A stretch of DNA of 64,000 bases from Brachionus manjavacas (taxonomy: Eukaryota; Rotifera; Eurotatoria; Ploima; Brachionidae): NCBI GenBank assembly GCA_019054805.1, contig JAHQIY010000015.1, positions 1,930,001 to 1,994,000 of the forward strand, read 5' to 3'. Under the pieces are notes generated by a model that was not told where the DNA came from, ran no database searches, and was given only the letters and a program-made list of their open reading frames with translations. A program made the position numbers and the translations under genes. This document shows, in pieces, positions 34,469 to 47,442 of this stretch; position 1 is the stretch's first letter, and every line of letters starts with the position of its first letter.

Positions 34469-36180
34469 TTAAAGTTCGGATTTTTCTTCGGACATATTTG
34501 GATACTTTTTTCTTAATTTTTCTTTATATTTTGGATGATTCTTGACATAATCTATCATTTTATTCACAATTCGAATAAATTCCTTGGTATCAAAAGAATA
34601 ATTGGTGAACTTTTTATGCGGTGTTCCTAATTGAGGATGTTTTCCTTCATCTTGAGGATACACTTTATTCTCGTTTTCCCAGGTAAAGTACTTAATGCCG
34701 CGCAAACGGGCTAAATCAGCGTAACAGTCCTTATCTTCACAATTATGGATCTCGAACACTGTGGCCCAGTCGGGCAAAAATAGCAAATGAGTCAAGCCAG
34801 AACCGTGCATACTCATGAATATGTCACTGTTATGAGTTGTCTTTATTTGATCAGTAAATGGCACATTTATATCGTAGGTCACTAATTTTAGTTCAATTTG
34901 TTTTCCAAGTTTTCTTCTTATTTCCTTCACAATTTGATCCTGATTTAAAATGTTGCGAAATTGGGTGCCTCTAGCCAGGAATGTGATGCGAATTTTATCT
35001 TCTAATGGACCTTCTTGGTTAATTTTAAATCTATGCAATACATGTTCAGAAAAAGCCCTTTAAGAAATTTTTTCATTTTTGATAATTTTAATAAATTTTT
35101 ATTTCAGTCAAAAATTTACCTGAAAAGACCAGTGCTATGACAACCGTAAATAAGCGGCATGTTGTAGAATAAGCCAAAGCGCATGCGCGCAAGAAAAGAA
35201 AACACTGCATCTCTGAAGCATACCTATGCAGAAAGAAGCAAATAAAATACATTTAATTTTTTTTACTTAATAAAAATTTGAATTACTTTTTTTTTGTCAT
35301 AGACTCTTATATGAATAGGCTTTTTGTTTGAGAACACTTTCCACATGTCACTGAAATAGCTCCAATAATCAGCGCCACTAGTGTCCCAGAAAACAATGTT
35401 CACATTTTGTAGGAAAGAATTATTGGCATGTTGTGTCACATAAAGATTGATAAAATCACAGAAATGATGGTACATGTTCACGCCAGCATCCAATTTTATC
35501 AAAAAAGTGGGCTCGTTTACAACAATGTCACATTTTTTGTCATCTATTGGTTTAGTATCGAATTCTTGAAACAACTGTAGTTCAGAATACCAAGATTGAA
35601 GGGGGCTTTTGTGATCACCATTTTTTCTGAGTAGAGCAGAGTCGAGCTTGCATCGGCCACCTACTTGACCTTGCCTAAATATGTCCTCTCTGTACCTGTC
35701 ATTCGAATATTTTGAATTCAAATCTGCAAAATCGAAAAAAATGTTTTTTGCCCGGCACATTCTTAGATGATCCACACACTCTAATTTGGTATCGCCAGGG
35801 TTTTCCGGTTGGCAGTATGTCTTCATTTCGCCAAGGCGTTCTTTTATGTAGCCAAAGTCACCTTGCTTCCAAAACAAGTCAATTTGTTCCTGTTTGTCAG
35901 TGACCCAGCCATTCGAACTGCCTGGACATTCTGGCAAAAAAAGCCGATTTGATATTTTACAATTTTTTTCATAGCCCCAGCATTTGGTTGCGTTTTGCTG
36001 AGCGTGCTCTTTGTGTGGGCAAAGCTCTTCCTTGAGACATTTTTTTCTCAGACCAGGATTTGAGTTGAAAAAATAAGGCATGTGGTCATGAGGCAAATTG
36101 AGTTTTTGCCATATTTTTGACTGGCATTCAGTTTGGTGAAAAAAATATATTAATATCAAAATTTCAGACAGAAATTGCAT
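34469..36180 (-). CDS. EOGT: EGF-domain-specific O-GlcNAc transferase (EOGT)
   Basis: Three exons, 36180-35287, 35223-35120 and 35057-34469, join to 528 aa (human 527). EOGT adds GlcNAc to Ser/Thr of EGF repeats in secreted and membrane proteins such as Notch, inside the ER. An N-terminal signal peptide ([19 protein letters not shown]) and a C-terminal KSEL retention signal fit that place; human ends in HDEL. Family blocks are clear: [97 protein letters not shown] and [14 protein letters not shown]. Two introns of about 62 bp interrupt it at conserved-sequence junctions with clean GT/AG ends. The Cys pattern of the N-terminal half matches human. Confidence 0.96.
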
Positions 36181-38268
36181 ATCTTAGACCGAAATCTAAA
36201 AACGAATTAATTTAAAAAATCAAAATCTTTTTATTATAATCATTTTTCTCAAAATTTTAAAAAAATTAGTCCTATTTTGATGAAAAATTTAATGTTTGCA
36301 AGCAATTTAAGCTTTTACTAACATAAATTATTATTGTCATGATTGTTTGAGAAAGTCCAATAATCAAGGCTAATGTGGGTTTAGAATTAACTCTGTATCC
36401 ATGAGACCCAAATTCGTGATTGAAAAGAATTTTTTTCGATCTCGAATAGAAAAAACCTAGTTTTAGTAGGATTTTATTTTTAAGGGTCAATATTTCGGAA
36501 ATACGTGGATTATTTGTGTTCGGATTAATTTTATTTGTGCTTCTAGCAAAAATATTTACCTATTTTCGATTTTAAGCATAAAATTTTTGTCTATGTTTTT
36601 TTAAGGCTGTGTTACTTTGGTCTAAAGATTGTTTAATTAGCACTTGACCAAAAAATTAGAACACATTTTGTTTTTTAAAAAATTGTTTTAAATTTATTCA
36701 AAATTATAATATTCATTCGTAAACCTGTAAAATTTAACATTAGAAAAACAAGCAAAATTCAGTCAAAATTAAAAAAATGAATAAATTGTAAATTCATATA
36801 TTTTTTTTATTTCCTATTTCAATTGTTTTGTAATATAAATAAATTTAAATTTGAAAATTAAAATTCAATAAGCAAACATTTACCGTAAAACTTCATAAAC
36901 TACCCCACTCTTATGGGTTGAAACCTTCCACTATAAATCAAGTTTTATTTTAATTATTTTTTTCTATAGACTGGGGTTTTAGAATTATTATATTTTATAC
37001 CTTACTAAAAAATTTGTTATTTTTCAAAAAAGCCCCAGTAGGCTCTAAAAGTTTTTTCTTTTAGTCTCATGAGATTCAAAACTAAATGCACACTCTTGAT
37101 GCAAAACATGGCACGATCAAGCTGGGATTAAATCAGAAAAAATTATCAACGTCTTTCACCGACATCATTTTATTATTAATTTATTATTTGCCTATGAAGT
37201 TGAAGACGATTTTCATTCTGGAAAAGGTTAAACAGTAAATGAGATAAGTCTGCCTGTGATGGATGAGATTGATGAAGATTCTGAATTGGAGATGGAATAT
37301 TTTTTGTATTTTTTTTTCCCCTTCTAATCTTTTTCGAAAAAAAAAATTTCTAAAATATTGATTTTTGATGTTTTTTGCTAATACCTATTATATGATAAAA
37401 AAATTTAACCAGCAAATGCAATATCACTCGTATTGCAAATTTATGATAAATTTGCAATTTAATTTTAAGCTTTTCCTGATGATATAACTAATATTTATTG
37501 AACATTATAAACATTCTTTTAGTTTTAGGAAGAGGTCATTCTGTTTGGTACGGATGACCAAAAAATTAACTGGTTTTACTGTTTTGTTTTTTTCAAAAAA
37601 TTGTCTCTTTATATTCTGCTTCTTTGATTTTGTGTTAAAAAATTGTTAATTTATTTTCTTGAGCCTGACCTCATCACCTATAGTAAGATAAGATGTTCAA
37701 AAGGAATATTGTGATTTTCTAATCATGAGCATGATTATTTCTGCTTTAATTTTACCAATTAAATATTATGTCTTTCATCTCTTAAATTTTAACTTTCCAT
37801 TTACGGCAAATAATGTTATCTGATCAAAAATCCGAATCGGTTGACTCTGAGTGTTGTTTTGATGATTCCATATTATATGTTCCATATATTTAAGACATTC
37901 TGCTTAAGAGTGTTGGATACTCAAACTTCAGATTTAAAAGTTTAGCAACAATATTTTATTTTTCATAGTAATTAATAATATTTGACAATTTTGTTTTGAA
38001 ATTTGTTTCCTGAATAATAAAAAATTAAAATAAAATTTTTTTAAAAACTATTTATTTAAAATCGATCCGACCTCTTATCTTTTTTTAATTTCATAAATTA
38101 AATTAATAACAAATTTAAAGACAAATAAAAAATCTTCGCTTTTTGAAATAAATTTTTATAAAAATTTCAAAGAAAAAGAAGATTGAAATTAATCAAAATT
38201 TTGAGGGATTTTTAAATAGATAATTGGCTAGCAACCAAATAATCGAATTTTTGATAAGAAAAGAAAAG
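36181..38268. other. Intergenic region between divergent EOGT and LAP1-like genes
   Basis: About 2.1 kb with no gene I can support. A short frame near 36272-36490 (minus) has no recognisable family. G/C-richer scraps near 36900 and 37030 and at 37190-37300 may be worn coding or repeat sequence. Confidence 0.35.
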
Positions 38269-39423
38269 ATGACTGATGGTTATATGGAGGGTTTAAAAAA
38301 TTTAAGTTCTAGACCAGACATTAGAAACCTTTCTACAATGGAAGATGGTAGCTCAAGTGAAAAAGATTATAACGATTCAGATCTTCCTGATCTCGATCAC
38401 GTAACTAGTTTTTTATCGATTTATTGAATATTTTTTTTTAATTTAAAAAAAAAGAAAGAGATAAATAACAATGAAATGCATAAGGACACCCATGAAAATA
38501 ATGAGGAATACAATACTAGTCAAAATTCGGATGGAATAGATAACAGTGACAAATCATCTTCAGATGACCAAAAAGAAGAATCAGAGGTCGAAACAGACAA
38601 GGAAAGTGATAAGGTAAACAATAAAACTTGTCTCCTTAAATGTAAAAGTGAATGCAAAAATGTGGATACTAATAAAAAAATAAGCATTAGAGAAATAATT
38701 TTTATAAGTGTAATAGTGCTTTTGGGAAGCTTTTTATATAGAATAATTTCATCCAAATCGGCAAAAAAGCCATCTAAAAACCACAGCTTAAAATTCGACC
38801 TTATTGATGAACTTAAACAAAATTATCCGAATCAAAGCGACCACTTGTGGATAAATATCGAAAGTTGTTTTAAGCACAGTGTGGTCAAATCGAAGGACCC
38901 ATCAATAATTCTGATGATTTACGATGAGCAGACTGCTAGTACTTACTTCAAATTAAGCCGAGAAATTTTAAAATATCTTAATAAAATAGACAAGTCCAGT
39001 CATCCTGTTATTCTAAGTACTACGGATGATGAAAATTTTAATCTTTTAGTAGAAAAAAACAAGCCAGACGATTCTAAACTTTACATTGATTCCAAACTAT
39101 CTGGGCATTTTAAGTCTGGTGGCAAGATTGCTTTTATTGAGGATATTCACCAACTACCTGCCCACACAATGGTCTTATTTTATGCGTACGGCGATGAGGA
39201 AAAATACGCCAAATTTCCAGGGGTTCTAATCTTCATGTCACTAAAGCTTGATGAAATATTGGACGCTCAGAGCAAATTCGACTTTTTGAAAAGCTCAAAA
39301 AAATTGCGGGAATTTTCCGAAGGTTATATGTTTAACCTCTGGTCGAGATCGATCGGAGAGGACCAACTGCGACCATTGTTCACTAGAATTGCTAACAATG
39401 TTATATTAATAAACGATGAATAA
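38269..39423 (+). CDS. TOR1AIP1: Torsin-activating LAP1-like inner nuclear membrane/ER protein
   Basis: Two exons, 38269-38400 and 38461-39423 (60-bp intron), give 364 aa. LAP1 and LULL1 are membrane proteins whose lumenal domain switches on the ATPase torsin in the nuclear envelope and ER. The N-terminal 120 residues are acidic, Ser/Asp/Glu-rich and look disordered (nucleo-cytoplasmic side). One membrane segment (IIFISVIVLLGSFLYRI) lies at about 122-139. The lumenal part keeps the family pattern: LKQNYPNQSDHLWINIESCF, SIILMIYD, SGGKIAFIEDIHQLPAHTMV and, near the end, FNLWSRSIGEDQLRPLFTRI, which covers the LWSR block of the human proteins. The length is shorter than human LAP1 because the cytoplasmic part is short. 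The ATG at 38269 is the first; the codon before the frame is TTG. Confidence 0.82.
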
Positions 39424-41430
39424 TTAAATGAAATCAATAAAATTTTTACCTGTATTATTTTTCATTGCCAAATAAAATTTTTATTTCGAAATTTTCTAAC
39501 AAAAAATGTTAATTTTTTAAAAGTTTGTTAGATGTCTGAATAATTTTAAAAGTTTCTTTTTAAATATTTTATTTTCAAAAATCTATTGACCGAAAATATG
39601 AAATAGATATTTAAAAAAAAAACTTACTACACTCATAAATATGATCGAATTTTAGTTAAATAGTCTATAGAAATTAAGCTATTAGAATAATTTGACAAAA
39701 ATTCAAATTCCTGAGCCAACATTGACCGGTTGAAAGCTAAAATAACTAATTTAAATTAGCATTTTTAAATTAAAAAATTTCAAGCATGATTCAATTCATC
39801 ATATTTTTATGAGAAAAAAATAAGAATCCAAAGTCTAATTTTAAAGATTCAATATAAATTTAACTTGGTCTTTTATTTTCTAATTTTTAGAGATAAAGGC
39901 GTCAATGTAAAAGACAAAATTTTTTAAATTCCACTCCATGTGAGGTCAGTATTAACAAAATTCTAATTATGGTTAATTATGGTTAAAATGCTTGGAAATA
40001 TTAAAAACATATACAAAATAAAGATAGTTAAGACACTTTAGTTTGTTTATCTTTGTTTAATATAACCTCATTTTTAAGATTAGATTTGTAACTGGAAAAT
40101 ATTGTAAAAAGAAGTTCATTTAAAAGTTAAAATGATATTAGATTGTTAAATTTCAAAAAAGTTTTTAAAATCGCCCATTTATCTATTTAAACTTGGAGAA
40201 AATTGTTATCGACATAAGAATAGAGGTTGCTTTAAAATTTTATTCATAATTAATTTTTAATTATGGATTATAAGACAAGAAGCAATTGCATTTGAATCTC
40301 AGGAAGTGTTCATATTTAATAAGCGCAAAAAATATAGTTTAATTAGCCACGAGTCCAAAGTCTCGCAGATTTCTATGTAAAATTATCTAATTATTTCATT
40401 TAAACATGTTCAGGTAAATCTCATTTAATTAACTTCATTATTTAAAATTTTTTTATCGATGTTATTTTGAATTTGCTGGCAAAATGCATGTTTTATAAAT
40501 TTCAAAACATTTAAATCATTTATTTGACTAAGATAAGGAGTAAATCAAAGTTAAATATTAAATTTATTTCTAAATAAGCACTAGCAGTCAAATTTTTTAA
40601 AGCTTTCAATAAAATTTAGTAATTTTGACGTCAATTTGAATATTTTTAATTTTTTTCTAAAAAATGAGATTAGAGAAAAAAATTCTTTTTCGTTTTTATC
40701 TAATAAAAGTTCAAAAGATTAAAGAGACAACTCTGATTTTAAAAAAGTAATATGAAATACAATATCAAGGTATATATTTTAGTGTTAAATCAAGCAGGTG
40801 ATTTGTTACGTCATTTTATTTCTTTACATTTTTTAGTTATCAAATTTTATCAATAAAAAATTTTGTAAACTAACTTTTTGATTAAAATGAATTTATGAAA
40901 TTTATGTTTTTTTTTAATTTTTCAAATTATTTGAACGAATTTAATTTCAGTTTTTAATGGCTGAATAATATTTTGTGCACTAAAATTAACAAAACTTATC
41001 TCTAGTTTCCTTTCTAATTTTAAGATTTTTTATTTTAAATTTTAAATTACGATGGTAATTATGTGAAAAAAAAAACATTTTTTAATTTACTTATTAAACA
41101 TAACATTAAGTCAGAGAAATGAAAAAATTTAATAAAACTTTTGGCATAATATAATTTATTTATTAATAAATTAAACATTAATCCTCGCATAGAGATTCTT
41201 ATTTAAAAAATTAAAAAATTGTTTTATTACTGATTAGCAAAATTTTTAATTTGTTACGTTTTTTTATTATCTTTTATGTCCTTATTTTATTAGTAGCCAA
41301 GGAAGAATCATTACTAGATCTAAAAAAATGATTCTTAATTCTTTAAGAACCTTAAAATTTTTTGATTTGTTTCATACATGATGTTATTTTTTTTTTTAAA
41401 TAATAAGTAAAGATATTTATAGTTTGCAAG

Positions 41431-41780
41431 ATTTTCATTTCATGAATAAATTTTTACCTTAAATTCAAATGGTAATTTTTAAAAATATAAAGTAAAAATA
41501 TATTTTTTTTTGACATTACAAAAACACTTTTAATCTTTTCATTCATTTTTATTAAAAACCTTTTAATAATCAGAATAAAAAGCGAGCATAATTTTCATTA
41601 TTAATTTTTCATGGAAAAAAATAAATCTAAATAAAAAATAAATTCAAACTTTATATTTTGATTATTAAAAGATTATTAAAAAATGAATGATAATTAAAAA
41701 GTTAAAAAAAATATAATTTTTACTTTAAAAAATATCATTTAAATTTAAGTTAAAAATGTATTCATGAAATAAAAATCTTT
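41431..41780. repeat. Imperfect foldback repeat, arms about 170 bp
   Basis: The left part (ATTTTCATTTCATGAATAAA, then TTTTTACC) and the reverse complement of the right part (TTTTTATTTCATGAATACAT) match, and similarity with gaps continues to the middle near 41600. Other matched blocks are TTTTAATAATCA and CATTCATTTTT. It looks like an old foldback or MITE; the A/T bias inflates the match. Confidence 0.45.
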
Positions 41781-44025
41781 CCAGTTTTATGAAAAAACCT
41801 GCTTTAGGATGTTTAATTAAAAAAAGAAAAGCGAAAAGAAGTTTTGTTTTAATTTTTTTTAAATAAAGAAAAAGAAGGAAACATAACATTGACTAAATCT
41901 TCAGATATTAATAGAAAATGTTACCTGTATGTTTTAAATTTTAAATTCTTTCTTTTTTTTCCTTTTTACTTAGGTTTATCTCAATTTTTTATTTTAATCT
42001 TTGTCTATAATATTTTTTGCTAATTTTTTTTCTCAAGTAGGTGGAAAGTCGAAAGCAAGAGGTGCGTTAATTAAACAGGAAGGAGGAATATAGATTATTT
42101 AAGGTTTTTTGTTTAATGTTTCAGAAAAATTTTGTAAAAAAATGACTTTATTTGAATAAAATTGATTGTTGTTAAATTTTTAAATATTTTATACGTTTTT
42201 TTCTCAATTAAATATATTGGAAATAAAATATTATGATCAACGATTAAATGAACAGAAATTCAAAACTTTTTCTTAAAAAATGAAAAATAATTTAAGAAAA
42301 AATTCCCAAGTTTAATAACAAAAGATAAAAAATTAAAAATAAATCGAATTAAGAAATATTAAGTTTTAAATGTTCAAATATTAATGGATTCTCAAAAGTA
42401 AGAGGAAATAATGAGGAGCAATTACAACATGCATTTTTTAATTTTATTTTCATTTTATAATTTTCAAATCAATTAAAAAGTACCAAAGATAAAAAGCCTG
42501 GGTATTTTGTCTTAAATTAGTTTTCAGTTGTTAGGAAAAATTGTCTATAAGTTTAAACTATTGGACTTATATTTAATTTTGAGTTTATTAAATTTTTTGT
42601 ATATAATATTAATAATTGGGGAATTTTATTTAATATTTGGGGATAACTTCTTATTTTAAACATCTTTTGAAAATACATCAGATCTTAGATTATAAATAGA
42701 ATTTTTGTAAGATCTTGTTTGAAGAACTTGTTAAATCAGAAAGAATCTTAAAAGACTTAAAGATTCTTTTAATTTTTCTTAGATTTTATGATTTTTATTT
42801 CATTCAAAGACAATAATTGTCAGCAACTTGATTTTGATTTATTACCTTTGAACAACTGTAGTTTAGTTCCTTGAGTTGAAAAATTAATTGATTAAATTTT
42901 ATTTATCATTTAATTTTTCTGATATTGATGTCAAAAGTAATGGAACTAGAACAATTTGGAGAATCATAATAAAATATTATTTTTTAAGGTACAAAGAATT
43001 AAATTGTTAAATCAGAAAACTAATTTACTGAATCTAAAATTCGATTTAAACTTTCTGCAAAATCACTGAATTTGTCAATTTTGATTTTTTGTAAAAATTG
43101 AAATGGCATTTATAAGAGCTCACTATTTTTTGATAAGAAAATCATATTTTTAAAAAAGAATAACATTTCCTTGTTAAAAAAAATTTTGTTAAATATTTAT
43201 TTTTATTCAAATTTAATAAAGTTAATATTTTAATAGAACAAAGTAAAAATAATAAAAAATAATTATTGCTTGTAAAATACCAACATAAAGATAGGGAAAA
43301 AAAGCATATTCTAATTAAAATACTGACTATTTTTTTATTTATTAATTTTACTTACATTTGTTCTCGGAGTATCTATAACAGCAAACATTTGTTAATCTTT
43401 GCAGTTCGATGATCGAGATTTTGGGTTTTTGAGTTATATCATTTTAGAGGGAATTTTAATTAATAAAGAAAGTATTTAAGATAATCTTCAAATAAAAGTA
43501 TTCAGTTCATAAACTTTTTTCATTATCATCTATCTAAAATTAAATTGCAAATTTTTGCTGAATTTTGAATTCTAAATAATATTAAATTGATGAATTTTTA
43601 ATTTTAAGAGAGAGTTCTGATTTGAAATCAAAGATTTAAGAGATAATGACAAAATTTAATTTTATTTGAATCCAGTTAAAACCTTTCCATTTTTTGAACT
43701 TGTGAAAATGTGGGATGCTGTAACAAACGAATATAAGTTAAATAATTTTTTAATTTTTCAAAATTCTTAAGTTGATTTTCTAGATTTTATTTTCTAAATT
43801 CATTCAAAATTCTAATAATTTCAGTATCTGATATTGGACTAAAGACCTTAATGGCTTAAATTAGAATACCTGAACAGTTTAAACACACAAAGTATTTTTA
43901 AAAAATATCCTTTTGGAACCGATACGAGGCCAATTATCTTGATGAATAATCAAATAAAAAAAAATTTTCTATATGTCAGATCAGTCTAAAATTCAATAGA
44001 ATTTAAAGACAATTAAAATTAATGA

Positions 44026-44318
44026 TCAAATCAAGTTTTAATTATGAAATAGATAAAAATTTCGTAATAGAAATAATGCAAGGTTACATTTTTGCATTTA
44101 ACATACTTTGTTTAATAATCAGTTTAACTGTGCACTTTAAAAATGTGTATTGCAGAGTTCATTCTATCTAAATGATGCTATATTAAGTGAGTAATTTTTT
44201 GCAGACTTTTGCAGACTTTAATTTTAAATTTAACAAAGTATGCTAAACCTAAAAATGTATCTCTGCATTATTTCTATTAAGAAATTTTTATCTATTTCAT
44301 AATTAAAACTTGATTTGA
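44026..44318. repeat. MITE-like element, inverted repeats about 90 bp
   Basis: The left arm TCAAATCAAGTTTTAATTAT, continuing ATGAAATAGATAAAAATTTC, is matched by the right arm in reverse. Both arms continue through AGAAATAATGCA and AACATACTTTGTT-like blocks to about 44112 and from about 44230. The unpaired middle is about 115 bp. No clear target duplication was found. Confidence 0.65.
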
Positions 44319-45942
44319 CCATTTTGAGCATAATAAATTGATCATAAACTGCATGGTGCCACAAAAACATAGGTGTAAAAGTTATAAAAAGTGATATTCC
44401 TAATGCGATTTTTAAATAATGAATGTAAATTTATAAGACTTTTTTTTTTAATTTAGTCTTTAAAAGGAAAAGTTTTCAACAGATCTTCATGTCTAATAAT
44501 TTTTTTTAAAAAATGGTTGTCTTAAGTCACTGAAAAAGACTAAACAAAAAGTTATAAGTAAAAGTCCTTAGATAAAATAGGAAAAATTAAACCTTTATCA
44601 CAAATTTCTGTTTTGAACGTTTTCACAAGCAAGTAAAATTATCTAAAGGAAGTGACCACTAAGATTATCTGGTGTAAAACAGATAATAGTTTTTTTTAGG
44701 TATTCTTACTTCTTCTACATGGTTTAGAGTATTTTAAGTTAAAAGCCACGACTGCAAAATACTTTAGTAATTACTAGCTTTTGAAAACGACTTTATTTGG
44801 ACATAATAGCTGAGTTCCTTTTAAGAATGTTTTTGGAATTATAAGAAATTTGAGCAATTTATGATAAAATGAATGATTACTTTTTATTGATTATCCAGAA
44901 TTTTTTAAAAATAATTAACAGATTAAAAGAATAATACGTTTCAAATTAATAAAATGAGAAAAAAATTCACTAACCTTAAAACCTCAAAATTGTACGAGAC
45001 CGATTTGAACGTCACAATTTTTGGATACCATCGTGAATTATTCCAAGCTTATTTTTAACTTTAAGTTCAATAGCTGAATTGAAAAATAAAAAAAAAAAAA
45101 CAATTTAATAGATTGCTTTGTGTTATGGTTTAGAATTGCTGAGTTTAAAAATTAAAGAATGCTGAATACTTTTTCAGGATTAAATGATTTTTTAATTCAA
45201 ATTAGTAACTTAGAAAGAGTCTTAATTCAGATGGAAAAATTTGAGCTCCAGGTTTGTCATGATACAAAATTTTGTATTAGTAAAATTTAAAATTTATTAT
45301 GCTTATATCATCAAGCCATTTTGTCAGCCAAAAATTAAAAAAATTTTAAATTTTTTAATAAAAAAAATCAAATAAGACAATGCCATGAAATATTGGTGTA
45401 TAATTTTTTTGGAATGTTTCTGGAAAAATCAGCATTTTGTTAGTATTGTGTATGATTCGTGATCAAAAGCTGAATAAACACATTTGGCTTAAACTAAACT
45501 GTTATCTCGTCTTATTGCTATCCGAATTCGTCTGATCTAAAATATTTTATTTTATTTTTAAAATGACGCATCTCACGCTCTAAAATTAAATTTTATTTTG
45601 CATCTCAACTTGCACTTGGAATTTTATGCTGAAAATATTCAAAAACTCAGAAATATTTTATGATATATTTAGATTTATTTTTATTACTATTTAATAATAA
45701 AATATAAAAATTCAAAAAAAAAAAATAAAAATAAAGAAGAAGAGCAAATCAATCTTTTTTTGTATTTTGCGCAATTGAATTTTTGTGTTTTAAGACGAAA
45801 TAAAGTCTTCATAGAAGATACTAGATTCTCTCACACGTCTAGAAACACTTCTTTACTTTTCAAACATCTGTTAAAATTTTAAATGTTAATTTTTAGTTTA
45901 GAGAGATAGAGAGAAAAAAAAATTATTACTAAATGATAGACA

Positions 45943-47442
45943 ATGAGTCTTAATTTGTACTATAGTGTCAAAGACTCGGAGCATAATTTGAGCTTTAAGC
46001 AAACGCAATGGCTGAGTCCTTACCAAGTGCTGGACAAACTGGAAGTGCGAAATCTGCTCTCCTACCAAATCAACCCCAATCGGCTGATTTACCCCAACGA
46101 ACTGATCATATCCGAGTCCACCCAGTGCATTAGCGACGTCATATTTTTGTCCAAATACACCGACAGACACGGTGGTCTTAAGCTAGAGAGCATTTTTTTG
46201 TCCCAATTGGTCTCGCTGCTGTGCACATCTAATTCGAACACTGCCATGCTAATCGACAAGGTGCAGATTCTCAGCATCGAAAGGGACACCTACTACTGGG
46301 AGTGCGTGCGCAATTCGAACCATATACCGCGCTACGCGTTCAGAGTAGGCTTTGACAACCTAGCCAAGCAATTTTCCTACATTGGCCGCATGAAAGTCTC
46401 CTCGCTCAACGAAAACCTCTCGCTAAACATGCGAAACATAACCTACAAGATAACAAACATGTTCGGCTCCCTGGTCAACATCTACGAGTACATCCCGGCC
46501 ATAGTTCTGCAGCTTCACGGCCTCGACAACCGCTTGGACTCTCTGTGGTCGCGCATCAAACTCTCGATAAAAAACAACTACACCTCCAAGGACTTGAATC
46601 TAATAGCCAACAACTACGAGGTGCTCTGTTTGAAAAAGCAGCCCGCCTTGCTCAAACAAATGTGCAAAAACCGGCTGGTCAAGTTCGAAGAGGAGACTAA
46701 TGAGCTTGAGTCGAGGACAGAGCTTAGCGAGAGGCAAAAAAAGCATTTGCTCATTAACAGGACACTCAAGTCGGTGCCCAACTCAATTCGTTGCATGCTT
46801 TGGCCATCGTTTCTTGTGCCTGGCCAGTGTTTGGCACGAAATTCCAAAATGAGGTCGTCTAATGACACCTACGAGCTCAGTCTTAACGAATATGGTAATC
46901 TGGGGTTTTGTGTCAATGTGTATGGCACTGTCAAGCGCATTACCTATGAGAAAAATGTGGAAAGTCTGCTGATAAGCCAGTCTGGTGTGTACATAATCTA
47001 CGAAGGCAATCGTAGGCCCACTTTGCTCTATAGGCACCAGGGCAGCGGGCATGGCTCAGCCAGCCAGTTCGATGACGGCTATTATAGCAACATTTTCGAC
47101 CATTTGTTGTGCTCAAGCTATGTTATTGAGCTGAGCAATGACGGATTCTTGCGCATCATAATCCACAAGAATAGGCCCAATGTTGTTTGCCTGCTGAGTG
47201 TGGAGGAGTTTTTTAGGCCGGTCAAATGCGAAAAAGAGCAAATGATCGCCAATATAAGTGTGGGCAATGTGGCTGCCAAAGACTCGGGCGACAACAAAGC
47301 TCAATCGTTTCTTATCAATGTTAAATTTGTCACCCATTTAAAGGACTTGAAGGACATACCTTTAAAGATTATCAGTTTGGTTGTGAGGTTTTTGAAGTCT
47401 TTTTTTCTGTCTCTGCGAAGAACAGTGGCTATTTGTCAATAG
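45943..47442 (+). CDS. Unrecognised 499-aa protein, faint DM9/lectin-like features
   Basis: A single-exon frame of 499 aa, clearly richer in G+C and with different codon use from its A/T-rich flanks. It begins MSLNLYYSVKDSEHN. I do not recognise the family. Residues about 112-145 (YYWECVRNSNHIPRYAFRVG, then FSYIGRM) faintly resemble a DM9/DUF3421 unit (YWE, IP-x-A, YIGR). Residues about 310-345 (YELSLNEYGNLGFCVNVYG) faintly resemble a bulb-type lectin strand pattern. A charged helix lies near 235-262 (KFEEETNELESRTELSERQK). The C-terminus is hydrophobic and basic. No signal peptide is visible. The long open frame and codon bias make it a real gene. Its composition could mean strong expression or foreign origin; neither is shown. 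Confidence 0.7.
   Translation: MSLNLYYSVKDSEHNLSFKQTQWLSPYQVLDKLEVRNLLSYQINPNRLIYPNELIISESTQCISDVIFLSKYTDRHGGLKLESIFLSQLVSLLCTSNSNTAMLIDKVQILSIERDTYYWECVRNSNHIPRYAFRVGFDNLAKQFSYIGRMKVSSLNENLSLNMRNITYKITNMFGSLVNIYEYIPAIVLQLHGLDNRLDSLWSRIKLSIKNNYTSKDLNLIANNYEVLCLKKQPALLKQMCKNRLVKFEEETNELESRTELSERQKKHLLINRTLKSVPNSIRCMLWPSFLVPGQCLARNSKMRSSNDTYELSLNEYGNLGFCVNVYGTVKRITYEKNVESLLISQSGVYIIYEGNRRPTLLYRHQGSGHGSASQFDDGYYSNIFDHLLCSSYVIELSNDGFLRIIIHKNRPNVVCLLSVEEFFRPVKCEKEQMIANISVGNVAAKDSGDNKAQSFLINVKFVTHLKDLKDIPLKIISLVVRFLKSFFLSLRRTVAICQ

Larger units (their letters stand above)
39424..45942. other. Gene desert, about 6.5 kb
   Basis: The longest stretch without a gene in this window. It is very A/T-rich and no frame shows a recognisable protein. 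Two imperfect inverted repeats stand out (41431-41780 and 44026-44318, separate entries). Regulatory sequence for either flanking gene may lie here but cannot be seen. Confidence 0.45.

Noticed and set aside
36272-36490. 72-codon minus-strand frame upstream of EOGT
   Set aside because: No homology, no splice link to EOGT, and of a length expected by chance; EOGT has its own signal peptide at 36180.
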